From Onchocerca volvulus (Eukaryota > Nematoda > Chromadorea > Rhabditida > Onchocercidae), in the NCBI GenBank assembly GCA_000499405.2, contig HG738140.1, forward strand, positions 13,951,113 to 14,015,112: a stretch of DNA of 64,000 bases, in the 5' to 3' direction. Made by a program: the position numbers and the translations under genes. The notes under the pieces were generated by a model that ran no database searches, was not told the origin of the DNA, and was given only the letters and a program-made list of their open reading frames with translations. This document shows positions 13,401 to 26,913 of this stretch, one piece after another; the first letter of the stretch is position 1; every line of letters starts with the position of its first letter.

Positions 13401-16400
13401 TAAATAAATATATATGTAGTAGTTGAAAAAATTAAATAATACAAAGAGGTTCAAACCTAATTTCATTCTTAAAATCCAACTTAATTACTATTCTTGATGA
13501 GATAAAATTTACGAATACCTTAACAGTTATCAAATATTCGATGGAACCATATTTGCCGGAATAACTTCCTGGACATTCTTCTCCAATTACCAATTCTGTC
13601 TCAGTTATATGTTTACCTGGTGATGCATGAATTTCACCATTTCGTCTAAGCCATTGTCGTATAAGCGAATCAAATTCGATCCGGAATGCAACAATTTGTT
13701 GAAATTCTATTTGATTGGAAATTTTCGTTCGAAATTTACCTTCGAAAAAACCAGTCAATGAAGCGATTTGAGTTGTATGAGTGAAGTTGATTTCGATCAA
13801 AATTTTGAATAGCTAAAACGCGCTACAATAAATGATATAACAAATGAAAAAAATTATTATTTTCAAAAAAAATTTTCAAAAATTAATTTCAATTCCTTGA
13901 TAATTACTAGCATCAAACAGATATCAATTGCTCATTTATAAATTGAATTTTATAGCTCAATCATCAAAATTTCAACTTTTCATCAAACTATGCAATATCA
14001 GCAATTGCATCAATCAGAATTGTAAGAACAATTAATCATCATTAATGCCATTCATTAATCTTTGCTTACTACATTTTGCACTATTCCTAACATAACAAGA
14101 TGATCTGTTAATCATTTGAAATCTGTAAACTATTACATCAATCAATTATGAGATAAAATTTAATATACTGGAAAATAATTCCTTCATTAATTGATATGCC
14201 ATTTTCATCTATCTTTTTCGTTGCATTTTTCATCAAACAAATTCGGATTACTTTTTCTTAATTCTCTTATTCTATTGCTTGTATCCAATTTTTTTTTCAT
14301 TTGCTATCTTTTCCGGTTTTTTTATCATTTTTTTGCCTGATTATAAATTTTCTAAACTCTCTTCTTTGCATTGCTTATATTCTTACAATTCTTTGAATAA
14401 CATTTGTCTTAATTTTGCCTTCGGGTCTTCCTCTTTTTCGTCTTTTTTTTTTTTTTTAAATTCAATTTTCAAACAAAGGACAATTAATTAGTCAATAAGC
14501 AATGAAAATATATCTAAAATATCCTGAAAGAATCACATTATAATTTCAGTATTTGACAGATAAATAATTATTATCGATTTTCACTTTTGTCAAGTTTCTA
14601 AAACAAAGATAATAAGTTATCACTGGATTAATAAAAAATCAAACTTTCGAATAAGTCAAATATTGATATAGAATGAATTTATAAAAGCAAATAGAATGGC
14701 AATTTAATTAATGCTGAAATGAAAAAAATCAACAAAAATGTAAGTGAAATTGTGGTGAGTTTAGAAATAAATATGTATGAATAATTAATTAATTTGATTA
14801 GTTAATTAACGAGGAAATAGTTTGTCGTTCTATTTGGTAGATCAAATATTTCAATTTTTTACATGTCTTTTTCGAAAATTTTCGAAATGCAAACATTTTG
14901 ATTACTTCTTCGTCTTCTGCATTTTGAGAAAAAAAAAACGAACAAAAAATTGTTTCGTATTTAAAAAAAATTCGTGAAATTTTTATCTTTTTTTAATTTT
15001 AAGTTCTTTTGAATGGAATCAGAAAGAATTCATAAAAATATTGTCTCATCATGTGATATTTTATGCATATAAAATATAATTAAATTAATAATTAAATGAA
15101 TTAAAGAAAAAAAAGATTGAATATACAAATAATGAAATAAATAAGAATACGACATGCGAGAATTCAATAATTTGTTGATAGGAAAAAGTTTTGATTTCCG
15201 TTAATGATTCATGATGAGTCAATCTATTACAACTTATTTTTAAAGATTACTTACTTCTTGCACAAGTTTCGCTTTTTTCCTTCGAATGATTCATTGTTTT
15301 GAAATAAATTTTGAAATTTTTGACAGATTAATTTATTGCTAGAAGTTATGATGAATTTGTTTTTAGAATTGGAAGAAGTAAATATTTAAAACAAAATATT
15401 GCATTTCGTATGCTTGGAAATATTTATGTAACAAAATTTTGAAAAGTTGAATATAAAGTTGGAATCAGTAACTATCATTTGATCAAATGAAGTAAAAATA
15501 AAACTAAATGAATGCTATGAAAAAATAAAGAATAAAACCAGAAAAAAAAAACTTTTTTAAAAGATATAAAATAAATTTGAATAATAACTTGTATTATTTC
15601 TAATAATGTATATGAAAGAATATAGATGGAAAGAAAATTGGTGATAATTTTGAGCTGAAATCAAATTATATGAATGATTCGTTACGTTCAACAAGTTGAC
15701 CATTGCAGGGTTAAATGGACAATAGATCGGATACATGTCATCTGTCAATTTTAATTCGGCAATAAAATATAACATGAAAAATTGGGGAAAAATTAGTGAG
15801 AAATTATTTCATTCATCATTTAATTTGCCAAAAATTTGCCTATCATTCAATTACAACGGTGTTAAAACCTTATCAGTAATACTGTGCAACTAGACAATTA
15901 AACTGATTAGTATTCTTGAATGTTATTTAAAGAGTACGGTAATTTTTTCAAAAATTTAAATGCTTGCTTAAATTTTGCAGGAAAAAAAAAATACGAGAAA
16001 TAGCCATATTGTTAGCAAAATATGGAATAATTTTCATTTAATTGAAATAAATTGTTTATTCCAAATTTTTAATCGATAATAATGCTTTTTTTGGTTGACA
16101 ATTTAAACAAATAGATATTTTGTTTCATGAATAATAGCATTATGATTGGTGGAAATAAATAAATTAAAAATGAAATCGAAATAATTTCAATTTTAATATC
16201 TGTGAAGCAACGGTTTTGCTTCACAGATATTAACAAAAATGAAACAGATGTTTGAATATTTTACAATCTTTCCTTTCCATTCTTAAAAACAAATTAAATT
16301 CATCTGATAGCGTCGAAGATCAATACATTCTATTCATTATTAATTACATGATGGAATTAATTTTTGTCAATCACCATCGTAATTTTAATTATAGTAATCA

Positions 16401-17367
16401 ATCAACTTCAAGTATTCGATTACTTTTTTTGCTCCATATTCAATTACTAAATATCTTAATTCATTAAAATCTTGAGCTTCTTGTAAGTTAAACAAAAATA
16501 TAATTTATCTTTCTTGAAAATATCCCGAAATGCCTTCTTACGGAGAAAATTATCAAATTTGTGGACTTAAAATTATTTATGAAATAATTGACAACTATGA
16601 TTCAAAAGCGAGCAAATTTGAATATACATTGAAATTATGAACAGGAATTTGAATTAATTTTCACAAAAAAAATTAAGTATTTTTATCAGTATTTGTTATA
16701 ACAGGAGTGGATAAGAACAAAAAACAAAATAAAAACTGATTTTTGCAACAATCTAAATTAATATAATTGCTTTAAATTAAAATAATTTTTACAACAAATT
16801 AATATAATTTTCTTTGAAATTCAACCGAAATTTATTCTTTGCCTACTTATTATACAAAAAATATCAAAAATTAAGTTGTAAAAATCAGTTTAACTTTCAT
16901 TGATAGAAAAATTTGCATAATAAAAAATTGAAACATGATAATATAAAGATGTATAATTTTAGCCTGATTATAAATACATAAATATATATTACAAATATAA
17001 AATATATATAAATATATGGTATATAATTTCAAATATACAATATATTGGCATGTTTTACAATAGAATAAGGATAATGATGTGTTACATAAAAATAATATTT
17101 AATCTCCAAAATTATACCATATTATTATTGTCATCGAAAACTAATTTCAAATGTATCAAAAGCATTGAAGATAATAATATTTTATAGAAATCAGTCTTTG
17201 ACCTTTTAAAATTTTTGATATTTATGTTTGGAACAAAAAAAAAAAAAAAAAGTAATTCGTTCACTTACCTGGCCAATGTAAATATTTTCCTGACAAAAAA
17301 TATGCAACAACTGTTGCTCCTTCTTCGCATCTCTCAGCGATTCGCTCGGATCGTTTTCGCCGACCAT
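9931..17367 (-). CDS. alpha-arrestin (arrestin domain-containing protein), 6 exons, 436 aa
   Basis: Likely adaptor linking membrane cargo to a ubiquitin ligase. Exons in transcript order: 17269-17367 (ATG at 17367-17365, donor GTAAGT), 13519-13812, 13077-13278, 12411-12531, 11859-11934, 9931-10449 (TAA). All phases agree. Residues about 20-150 form an arrestin N domain, with the diagnostic ECPGSYSGKYGSIEYL block ending exon 2. Residues about 160-305 form the arrestin C domain: AAFVRGEMIKIYGQINN, then YLKIPDDVFPTYSD, then the closing strand APIEIPLIVGT. The tail (about 306-436) is rich in Ser, Leu, Gln and Pro and contains PPPY at 375-378, a PPxY motif that in this family binds WW domains of NEDD4-type ligases. 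No membrane segment. The nematode arrd family is large, so I give no symbol. Exons 1 and 5 are short and rest on splice phase plus family fit. Confidence 0.88.
13813..17268 (-). other. arrestin intron 1
   Basis: 3.5-kb intron with no coding signal seen on either strand. It holds AT-rich low-complexity DNA (TA-rich at 16980-17040) and a perfect 18-bp-stem inverted repeat at 16193-16233. Confidence 0.7.
16193..16233. repeat. perfect inverted repeat, 18-bp arms, 5-nt loop
   Basis: Arms 16193-16210 and 16216-16233 are exact reverse complements (core TCTGTGAAGCAA / TTGCTTCACAGA), loop CGGTT. It lies inside arrestin intron 1. Confidence 0.95.
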
Positions 17368-17504
17368 TCGCCTCAAGTTTCTATTTTCATTTCATCTCTA
17401 CATTCACATAGTACCATATCTTTTTTTCACTTGTTAACAATCAAACCTTGCTAAGAGTATTAGTAAGAGTATAAATTAAAGTTTTAAATTAACTGCAAAT
17501 AAAA

Positions 17505-17520
17505 ATGCATGCATGCATGC
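17505..17520. repeat. (ATGC)4 repeat upstream of arrestin
   Basis: Four ATGC units about 140 bases upstream of the arrestin ATG, next to a GC-richer segment (ACACGCCACACGC) in otherwise AT-rich DNA. It may be part of the 5' regulatory region. Confidence 0.8.
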
Positions 17521-17680
17521 AAAACACGCCACACGCATACCCACATCTATTTATCATGTATATAGGACATCTGACAACAATGTTGTAATGCTGCACACAG
17601 CGGGAGTTACCTGAAACCTGATACCGCTTACCCATCCTTCACCCTGTTGCTCCGTCCACATCTCTCCTAATTTGTCCTTT
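17521..17680 (-). promoter_or_regulatory. GC-richer island upstream of arrestin (promoter or 5' exon)
   Basis: A stretch clearly richer in G+C than its surroundings, directly upstream of the arrestin start. On the minus strand it contains ATG at 17661, an open run of 10 codons to a good donor (GTAAGC, exon edge 17632), and an alternative donor at 17611 (GTAACT) after 17 codons. Both end in phase 0, as arrestin exon 2 requires. It may be an alternative first exon, a 5' UTR exon or just promoter. No core promoter element was identified. Confidence 0.35.
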
Positions 17681-20600
17681 TGTAATGTTCCAATTTGATA
17701 AACATTTGCAAATTGCGGTAAATATGTGAATTCATTTTACAGTACTATTTAATTATGATATATTCCTGTATTTGATTAAGATTATGATATGAATACTTTT
17801 TTGATATCTTTTGTAGATGCCAACGTCTATATGCATAGAATTGATTTCATTGACTGATCAAAGGAAAAAACGAAATTATGCTCTTTATTTGAAGTAGAAT
17901 TTTATTCGAACTTAAAATTATGAAATTTTTAAAGTATTTATGTTCAGGAAATTGTTAATGTTCAATTTAATTCTCTTAATGTATGATTTCCGGACTTAAA
18001 TTTTGCAAATTTCTATTAACTAATGTTGCAATTCAGTTGTCTGAAGCAAGATTTTTGAATTCAGATTTGGTAAATTCTTGCTATTAATGTCCATTTGTAT
18101 TTGTTTGATGTGGAATTTTCAAATTTAAACTTTGAAATCTTTGCTATTAGTATATTCGATTTTAGTCGTTTGAAATGAGATTTTTCAATTCAAATTTATA
18201 AAATCCTTACTACTAATATTTAAAAATTTAAAACAATCAAAAAGTGGAAATTTGATGCATGGTACCATCATGCTATATGACATAATTCTTTAAATATAAA
18301 TTAAGATAAACAAAAAGCTTTTATTTCTCATTAGAAGATTTCTGCAAAAGGAAAGAAAAAAGAAAGATAGAAAATATATTTACTTGGGATTTCAATTCAT
18401 TATTTAATAAATGCTAGAACTAAAACATTTGTTTGTTTAATCTAAAAAAAAATAAAAACAAAAAATTCACCAACCTATTTTACACAAATCACTGATTCAT
18501 TCATTTGTCTTCCTTTGTTTTTTTTCTTTTTTTTTTTCTGTCACACAATTATGCCATCTATATTTACGCATTTTGTAAAATTTCTTATAACTCACAAATT
18601 AAAATTTAATTATTTACAATTACGAATGCTTACACATTCTGCTAATTCTGTTAAACTTAAATATTCAAATGCTCACACTGATGATTTTAAACAAAATTTC
18701 ATCGAATGCTTTAAGAAATAGTTTAAATTTTCTTCATTACCAATATTTCATAACAATAATTCATCAAATAAATTATTATTATTGGAAAAAGATGACAATA
18801 AGTCCTTTTTGTTTCCTTCCTTTTTTTTATTCTTTTATTTTTCTGATCAGCAAAAACATATTACGGTTGAATGCGCAATATACATTTCATATTACATTTA
18901 CATCGAAGATTACAAACAGGAATAAATATATTTCACTTTTCTTTTTTCTTTTTTTTTTTCCTGACATACTTCAATTTGCCAATATTTTGAACGGGTTAAA
19001 AATTATCAAAAATTATCAAATGTCAAGATTTATTAAAATATGAACATTTTCCAGTTTTCAAAACGGATGCAATAGAATATGTAAAGTGTTAATTTAGAAC
19101 TTTGGAAGTTAAGAGCAAAGGAAGACAAATTTGAAATTAAATCAATATAAATAATGATGGCAGCAGTAATAACAACAACAACAATGGTGACAAAAATAGT
19201 GCATTTCGTCTTTGCAAACAGTAGAAACTATAATATTGTTTATTCGATTCAGTTTATTATTTTAATTAATTCATTCAATAAGTTAACGATTAATACAATA
19301 AAAGCAACTAATGAGCAGATTTTAGTGATTTTTGTTGGATCTTTTTGGGCATCAGTTAAAGTGTTGCCAAATGAAAGCGAAATGTTTTTAATATAAATAA
19401 AACGAAATAATTGAAGTAATTCATACAAGAGAAATTTGTAATATTTCTCAGATAAATGAGTCACATATCATCTATATCTGAACACAAAGGTCTTCGTTCT
19501 CATTATCTTCCGATTTGCTTGCTATTAGTCGTGTGAAATGTTGAGATGATAACTGTCAGGAATATTACAAGAACTGAGGCTTGTGAAAATTGTCCGTCTC
19601 TTGTCCTTTTTCCTGATAACCAATCTTTGCTATGATTAATCATCTGTATTATCATGATTATTATCATTATTATCATTGTATTATCATTATAAGCCTCCGT
19701 CCATTATCAATACCAAGGATTATTCACATAAAAAAGAGATCTTTTCGAGTCAATATGATCAGTGTGGTCAACATCGGTTTTCAAAGCGAGCAGTTTTTCA
19801 ACATTGATATTTTCAACGCCAGAAATGTCCAACCAATAGACAGTCCAAATTACAATTCGATCAGAATTTTTTCCCCAACAAGTGATTTTCAGTAGAATCA
19901 ATTAGTTTCTCTTTATTAATTTGAAATAATCTTAGCAATGTAATTATTGAAATATGAAACGAAAAAATACGAAATTTAGCAGTGAAATAAAAATAGCTTG
20001 TTAGAAGTCCCCAAATAGTCTTTAAATAATTATTTTAAATTAGATCATTTTATTTCAACTTGCTTATCACTCCTTTGTAACGATGAATAAATGGAATTGC
20101 AAAAATATTGATTAAATAAACGATGATAATATTTGAAAGTGATTACAGAAATGCTATGAAGAAATACAAAATATAAACAGAAAAAAATTTTTTCTTTGGT
20201 GAAGAGAATGAAGCAATAGAAAGTTTCTTTCAAATAAAACAAGTTTTCAAGTTTTAAAATTTTTAATTGGTTTTTAAGAGTTATTTTTACATGCACACAA
20301 TTATATTATTGTCCATCTTATGTTGCAAATATTGAAGTGAAAAATGAATTCGCACTACGAAATAGAATAACAATACGAATCTGATTTTGTATCAAAGTAA
20401 ATTCCATTAAAAGCTGAATTATTTGCGAAAGGAAAATGGCATAGAAAGAAAGTTGATTGAATTAAATGTGGAAAGAATTTGGCTTGAACATTACGCTTTC
20501 TTCTATCAAGCATTGAAATGAAGGAAAAAGATTTTTAATTTTATTTTATCTAATATTTCAAACCAAGCAAGTATTTTCAATTTTTTGTAGAAATTGTCGT

Positions 20601-21146
20601 GGTGAGGTATTTGGTTAATATTAAATAAATTTTAAATATTTATAAATTATGCAAAAGATTTTTGATTTATTAAATTTTTGTAATTTCCGAAGTTATTCAA
20701 AAAATACAAATAGAAAAGATAAAGTGAAGTAAATGAGAAGAAAATTTGAATCCAAATTAAAGTTTTTATTTTTAATTCGTTCAAAAGTCAATAAATGAAC
20801 AATGGATGATTAATGCAACAAGTTCTGTCGGATTCTTTTTTTTTTTAGATTTTTCAAGTGGAAAAATTGAAACTGCAATTAAATATTCGGAAGAGTTTTA
20901 AGAGACGGAAAATGAAAAAAAGATCCATAAGGATATTGTATCAAATTTGAACTATTCAAGTGTTCCAGGTAAAAAAAATTGAGATTTCAATAAAATATTC
21001 GGAAAAATAACGGATATAATGAAATTAATCTAGAACAATTAGTATGACAAGACAAATAAAAAATATTTTAATTCATTGAAAACGGAAATGGGGAGAAAAA
21101 AATGTTCATGGAATATGAAATCATTTTATTCCATTTCAAAATAAAC

Positions 21147-21184
21147 AATTAGAATTATTGTCTTAGAAGGCAATAATTCTAATT
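21147..21184. repeat. perfect inverted repeat, 14-bp arms
   Basis: AATTAGAATTATTG at 21147-21160 and its exact reverse complement at 21171-21184, with a 10-base loop. In the divergent spacer; no other signal nearby. Confidence 0.85.
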
Positions 21185-22639
21185 TTTTACTCTCTTCCTT
21201 AGATTGTAATTAAATCAAAATAAAATTACTCATTAATGATAATATATACACCCAAAAAGTATCAGTAATCTGTCAAATTTGATGTCAATGATAGATTCAA
21301 AAGATTTGAGAAAGAGATTTTAGCATTATTTAGATTTATAATTACATCGAAATGATGATCAATTTATGGAAAAACTCAAAAATAATTGCAGCGAAAAGAA
21401 CAATAAGAACAATATTGGGAAGAAATGAATAAATTACAATAAAAATATTAATTCTATAAGGATAATAATAAAATTTTTTTTTGGTGAAAATTTTTTCCTT
21501 TTTTCAAATTTTTAACTGGTGTCCTATCTATTTTTCCTCCTTTGTTGTAAAAATAGATGAGATAAACATAAAAGGAATTTTTCATTTAGTGTTTCCAATG
21601 CTTTTTTTTTTTTTAAATAAATTGATTTCAATCCAAATCAAAATTGCAATAATTGAATTGGTATTATTAATAATACAACGCGAAATGATGTCTATGAATA
21701 TAAACATCTTTAGATGTGACCTAAATTTCAAAAGAAGTGATGAAAAAGTAAAAATATGCTCCAGCTTTTTTTTTTTTTTTGATTGTTTAATTTGCATTAC
21801 TGGAAACAGTCAGATGAAAAATGAGCGAAATAAATTTTTAATTTTAAAATTTCACAGAAAAACCAACTAATAAATCACAATAAATTGAAGAAAAAGAGAA
21901 TAAAGAAATGTGACTTCTATTGATATTCGAAAAAGTCTTTTTTTTTTTTTAACCACAATCGATGTTTAAAATTTTTTTTTTAAATTCTTTATATTAATAT
22001 TTTCATATTTGTGAAATATTGATAACATTCACCGGATGATTTTGTGATACTTTTTGTTTATAACATGCACATTTCCAATTTTTATGTAACTCTCGTTTGC
22101 AATATTGCTGCAGTATTAATAAAACTATTGAATTAAATTTAAATGAATAAATTTAATTGAATGAATTTTAGAAATTTAAGAAAATGAATGGTAATTTTAT
22201 GAAATCTCACATATTTCACACTGTAAAATGATCCTATATTATCAATGCTTTTTAATAGTTACATTTTCATATTTTTAAATTGCAATTTTTTTGGTCATTT
22301 CTTTGCAAGAATTATCAAATAGCAATGATTGCTCATAATATCATTATCATTATTAAATATTATCATAATCAATAAATAATATTGCCCTAATCATCATTAA
22401 TATATTCATTCAATATTATCGCTTAGAGTTTTGCTAAGCCAAGCTTTTGTCAGATGGAAAAAAGAGAGACAAGACTGGCGATTATTAACCATCATCCATT
22501 CCATTGATTGGCCCATTTTGCACTTGGGAATAAATCTTGGCCTTATTGTTTTCCCAAAGCTTAACAGTAATAAGTTTGTATAGCATAAGTAGCCTTATTC
22601 AAATGTAATTTTCATCTTCTGCTATACATTCTTTTTTTT

Positions 22640-23160
22640 TTTTCTTTTTTAAATAATTGCCATCATCATCGTCATCATCATCATTATCATTATCACCAAC
22701 TTCATCTCATCATCGTCATCATTATCATCATTATTCCTACCATTATTAGCATTATTAATTAGTATTAAATTAAAATTAATACTACTATAGTAACTATGGA
22801 TATTAAAAAAGCATTTTTCGAAAATTTTGTTTGACGAAAGCATCAGACAAATGAGCCAATAGATGAAGAGAGTGCAATTTTTTTTTTTTTTTTTNTTTTT
22901 TTTTTTTTTTTTTTTAAGTAATTGCCATCATCATCGTCATCATCATCATTATCATTATCATCAACATCATCTCATCATCGTCATCATTATCATCATTATT
23001 CCTACCATTATTAGCATTATTAATTAGTATTAAATTAAAATTAATACTACTATAGTAACTATAGATATTAAAAAAGCATTTTTCGAAAATTTTGTTTAAC
23101 GAAAGCATCAGACAAATGAGCCAATAGATGAAGAGAGTGCAATTTTTTTTTTTTTTTTTT
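22640..23160. repeat. 265-bp tandem duplication with an N between copies
   Basis: The block with a CATCATCATCGTC microsatellite, an AGTATTAA/TTAATACT hairpin, and an end rich in T occurs twice, offset by 265 bases (22654 and 22919 mark the same point). The copies differ at only a few positions (for example CACCAACTTC versus CATCAACATC). They are separated by a poly-T run containing the sole N at 22895, so copy number and junction may be assembly-affected. Confidence 0.9.
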
Positions 23161-23239
23161 TGAGCTATAAAAAGCTTTGAAGCTTAGCTTCAATTCGGAT
23201 GTTTTTTTTTTCGAAGGCATACATCCATCACGTTCATTC

Positions 23240-23243
23240 GTGT

Positions 23244-23277
<34 letters not shown>
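23240..23277. repeat. (TG)n microsatellite
   Basis: About 38 bases of TG with one interruption (TATG), followed by TACATGTAAGCG. In the divergent spacer. Confidence 0.95.
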
Positions 23278-23279
<2 letters not shown>

Positions 23280-24248
23280 ATGTAAGCGAGAGATATTTCG
23301 ATGTTTACCTTACATGAATGTTGTTTACTTGCGATATTTATCTTTTGATGAGTTTGAAGAGCTACAGCGACTATGTTGTTTATTATTTTTGTGCTTTTCA
23401 ATTTTCTGATTTCATCGCAACATTTACGAATTATTTAATTAAATAATTTCCCTTCAAGTTCTTTGCCGTGCTACTCATATGCTTTCTGATTCCGATATGA
23501 AGGAATTATTTAGCTAAATTAATTCTATTCAATTAAATTAAGACTGTAACCTGACTTTTTTTTTTTTCTAATTGAATGAAAAAAAAAAGGTTTTTGTTTA
23601 GGATTATGATATTAAAGCATTGACTTCTTACAGGAATAAGATAAAATATTCGAAAATTTATTTGTTAACAATCAGAATTGGACGAGTTATTTTGAAGAAT
23701 TGTATCCAGAATTGTTCAAAATTCAGACTGCCAATTATTATCAATTCTAATGAATGATCAACTATTCAACGATGATATTGGTTAGCCTTAAAATATCGAA
23801 TTTCCTCTTGTTTTTTGGCCTTTTTTTTTTTTTGTTTTATTCTTATCGGATTTCCTTCTTTTTTTTTTTGGTCTTTTTTCTTTTGTTTTATTTTTAGCAA
23901 GTCAAATTTTAAGCTCCAATATGAACCATCTTGCTATCGAAAAGCCTCTATTAGTAAATGATTTTGTTCAAAAGAACAGCTGTAGCATTTTTTGATGTTT
24001 ACTACTCCTCTTGCATCGATGATGAAGAAGTCGGCTTCCAAAAGACAATTTGTGTAATAAATCAAAATCATCTTTCAAATTTTACTGTGAAAATATCTTT
24101 ATACTCAATCATTAATAAGTCTTTCATCATTAGCCGAGCGCAAATGTCACTTTTTCAATGAATATAACTAGATAATTATTGCTTAAATAAGCGAGAATGT
24201 GAAAGGAAGAGGTACTGATAATTAACCTAAGTTGCATCATATTTTATG

Positions 24249-24442
24249 ATATGGTGATGCTGTTATTATTTGTTGTTGTTGATAATAGTGATGATAATGT
24301 TATTGATAGTAATGATGGTAATAATGTTGCACTGATAATAAGATTTTGTCAATGGTGATAATGATGAAAATAATGTTGCGGATAATGATAATAATAATGA
24401 TGATGATATTACTGACGATGATTGTTGCTGATGATGATGAGT
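24249..24442. repeat. GAT/AAT trinucleotide-rich tract
   Basis: Degenerate run of GATGAT, AATAAT and GTTGTT triplets over about 190 bases. Simple-sequence DNA; not read as coding because there is no splice or start context. Confidence 0.7.
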
Positions 24443-26913
24443 TTTAGTGTCAAAGTTCGTTTAAAATATGTAATAATAAATTATTCCTTTTTAAGAAGAA
24501 CATTTGTAATCAATCATTAAGAATATAATTCTGATGTTTTTTATGTGAACATTTCTGCACCAAATTTTGAGAATTATTTAGAAGGATTAGAAATGGAATA
24601 TTGAGAGATCGGATTCCCATGAATCATTCGTATTATGCGCATCAGAAAAATTTAATTAATCGCAGAATATCAGGTAAGATAGAGCATAAATCTGAATATT
24701 TTCTCTAATTCATTATTTTCATCCTAATTCAATTTATTCATAATTGATGCGATTTTTTTTGGATTTTTCAAACTTTATCGAATTTCAAATGTTTAATTAA
24801 TAATATTATATTATTCATATAAAAGAATTATCTTGTGTTTTGCAAGAATAATTTCCGATAAAATGAATTTTCGAGCTTTTTGAATCATTGCAATTTCTTT
24901 ACATCCTGTCAAAATGATACCTTAATTAATTGAAGATTTTCAATTATAAAGCTGAAAGCTTTCATCTGACATAAATATAATACATTTAATCCTTCTTTTC
25001 TTCTTTACATTTCATTTAAAATATTACTTTACCTAGAATCAATAATTAGTTTATGAATTATTTATTCTGTTATAGTTGCCAATTAATTAAATCGTTTCGT
25101 TTCTGAAAAGAATAACAAGTTTTTAATTTAAAACTTGGCAGTTTTGTTGTGTTGTCGTAAGACAAAAAAAATATGACCATTAGTTTTGAGTTAAGTTCAA
25201 CTAGATCAAAACAGGAAAAAAGTAATCGAACAATTCTGTAACTTTTTTTTCGAAGCTGACGGGAATTTTTTTTTTTTTGCAAGAAATTGTTCAAAAATAT
25301 AAATTAAGTTGCGACACAAATGAAAATAGAAAAAATAAAAATATAAATTTTATGAAGTAATCAAAAACTATATTCTTGTTCTTATTTTTTCCTATTTTCA
25401 TTCATATTCAGAACATTATCATTTTCATATTGATAAGAAGAATTAAAACTGGATTTAAAATATCCAAATTATTGATAATAATGATTTCAATTGTAAAACT
25501 AACGATAGGAAAATTGTAGACCGACAACATTCTCAATCTTTCATGAACCATCGAGTATGAATCTATTCTTTGTTACTCCTAAAATTTAATAATATCTTAC
25601 ATAGATTCGAAATCTCGAAATTAAATATTTATTAGAAGTAATAATATATATCAATTAAATATCATGCATTTAATTAATACATATTACTATTTCTAATATT
25701 TTTCGAAAACTGTGATGAATTTATTTATAAGAAATCTTATCTTAAAACATGAGAAATTTAGAATTTGAAATAAATCCATTTTCTAGTTTTAATATTTGTA
25801 CTAATTTTGTCTATCATTTTATTATTTTTTATGTCATTTGGATATTTCCGTTTTTTTTTTTTTGTTTCCAAATATTATAATTATTATATTTTAAATAAAT
25901 TCCTAAATAACAATGATAGCATAGTTTTGTAAAAGGCCATTTAGCGTCTGCTATTATGAATGTTGTGAAATTCAAGTAATTAAAATCAAAAAGTTAAATA
26001 ATTTGTTTGCTTGGCATGCTGTTGAACTAAAAGTTAGAGGAGCTAGCAAATGTTCATTTATTCAATGTTTATCTTAAATGCTACAAAAATTTTTTATTTC
26101 ATCTTGAGAGATATTAAAATTTCCAAATGATCTTTAGAGACTTAGATTTTATGATTCATTTGGGTATTCAGATTCAAAGGAACAGATGTTAATTCAAAAG
26201 CAAAATAACAGATGCCAGGAAATAATTCGGGCCTTTTAATGGTAGTCATCAAAAAGTTCAAATTTTTAAACTTTTCTTCTTATTTCTATTTTATAGTCTT
26301 CCGCCTTTCAGTCTAGCTAATATTCAACATAAATATCATCGTCTCAATTTTTGCCCTATCAAATATTCTATTTCAATCATAACTATTCTTAAATACTTTG
26401 TTAGCCAAATATCATAGAATATTGTAATTATTCTCAACCTTTGATAGTTAGGTATCACAATTGTTTTATGGAATTCTTTTGCAAGAAACAAAATTTTGAT
26501 TAAATTTGAAAATTTTACTATATTTTGAAAAATTTTTAAAGGATGTAAACAAAAATATAATAAATGTAAACGTGTAAAAACATGAAAATAAATAGATTGC
26601 ATTTTATGCATTTCAGTGATTACGTTTTTATGCATTTCAATCTTTGAGAAAGTTTTTGAAGTGTTTAATGTTGGATAACAATCACTGAAAAAAAAAAAAA
26701 GGAAAAAATTGATTTTATGAAATTGCTTTTCGAAAAGTTTGCAAGTCTTTCCAGTATTCCGCTGTAACTAAACTATTACTATAATCATAAGATTTCTTTT
26801 AATGTCGTCTCTTTCTTTTCCTTTTTTTTTCCTTTTTGCTATTAAATATTTTCAAAAAAGAAAAAAAAAAACTAAAAAATGAAAAGGAAAAAATTTTTCA
26901 AATTATAGCTATT

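Larger units (their letters stand above)
17368..26913. other. divergent spacer between arrestin and mpz-1
   Basis: 9.5 kb with no convincing gene. Besides the GC-richer island near 17.6 kb it contains AT-rich low-complexity DNA, a 14-bp-stem hairpin (21147-21184), a tandem duplication (22640-23160), a TG microsatellite, and a GAT/AAT trinucleotide-rich tract (24249-24442). Open frames are short, A/T-driven and lack partner exons. Promoters of both flanking genes should lie here. Confidence 0.6.

Noticed and set aside
19154..19464. overlapping open frames on both strands near 19.2-19.4 kb
   Set aside because: A/T-driven, no splice partners, no recognisable motif.
22649..23108. paired minus-strand 64-codon frames
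   Set aside because: They are translations of the CATCAT microsatellite in the tandem duplication (Asp/Met runs), not genes.
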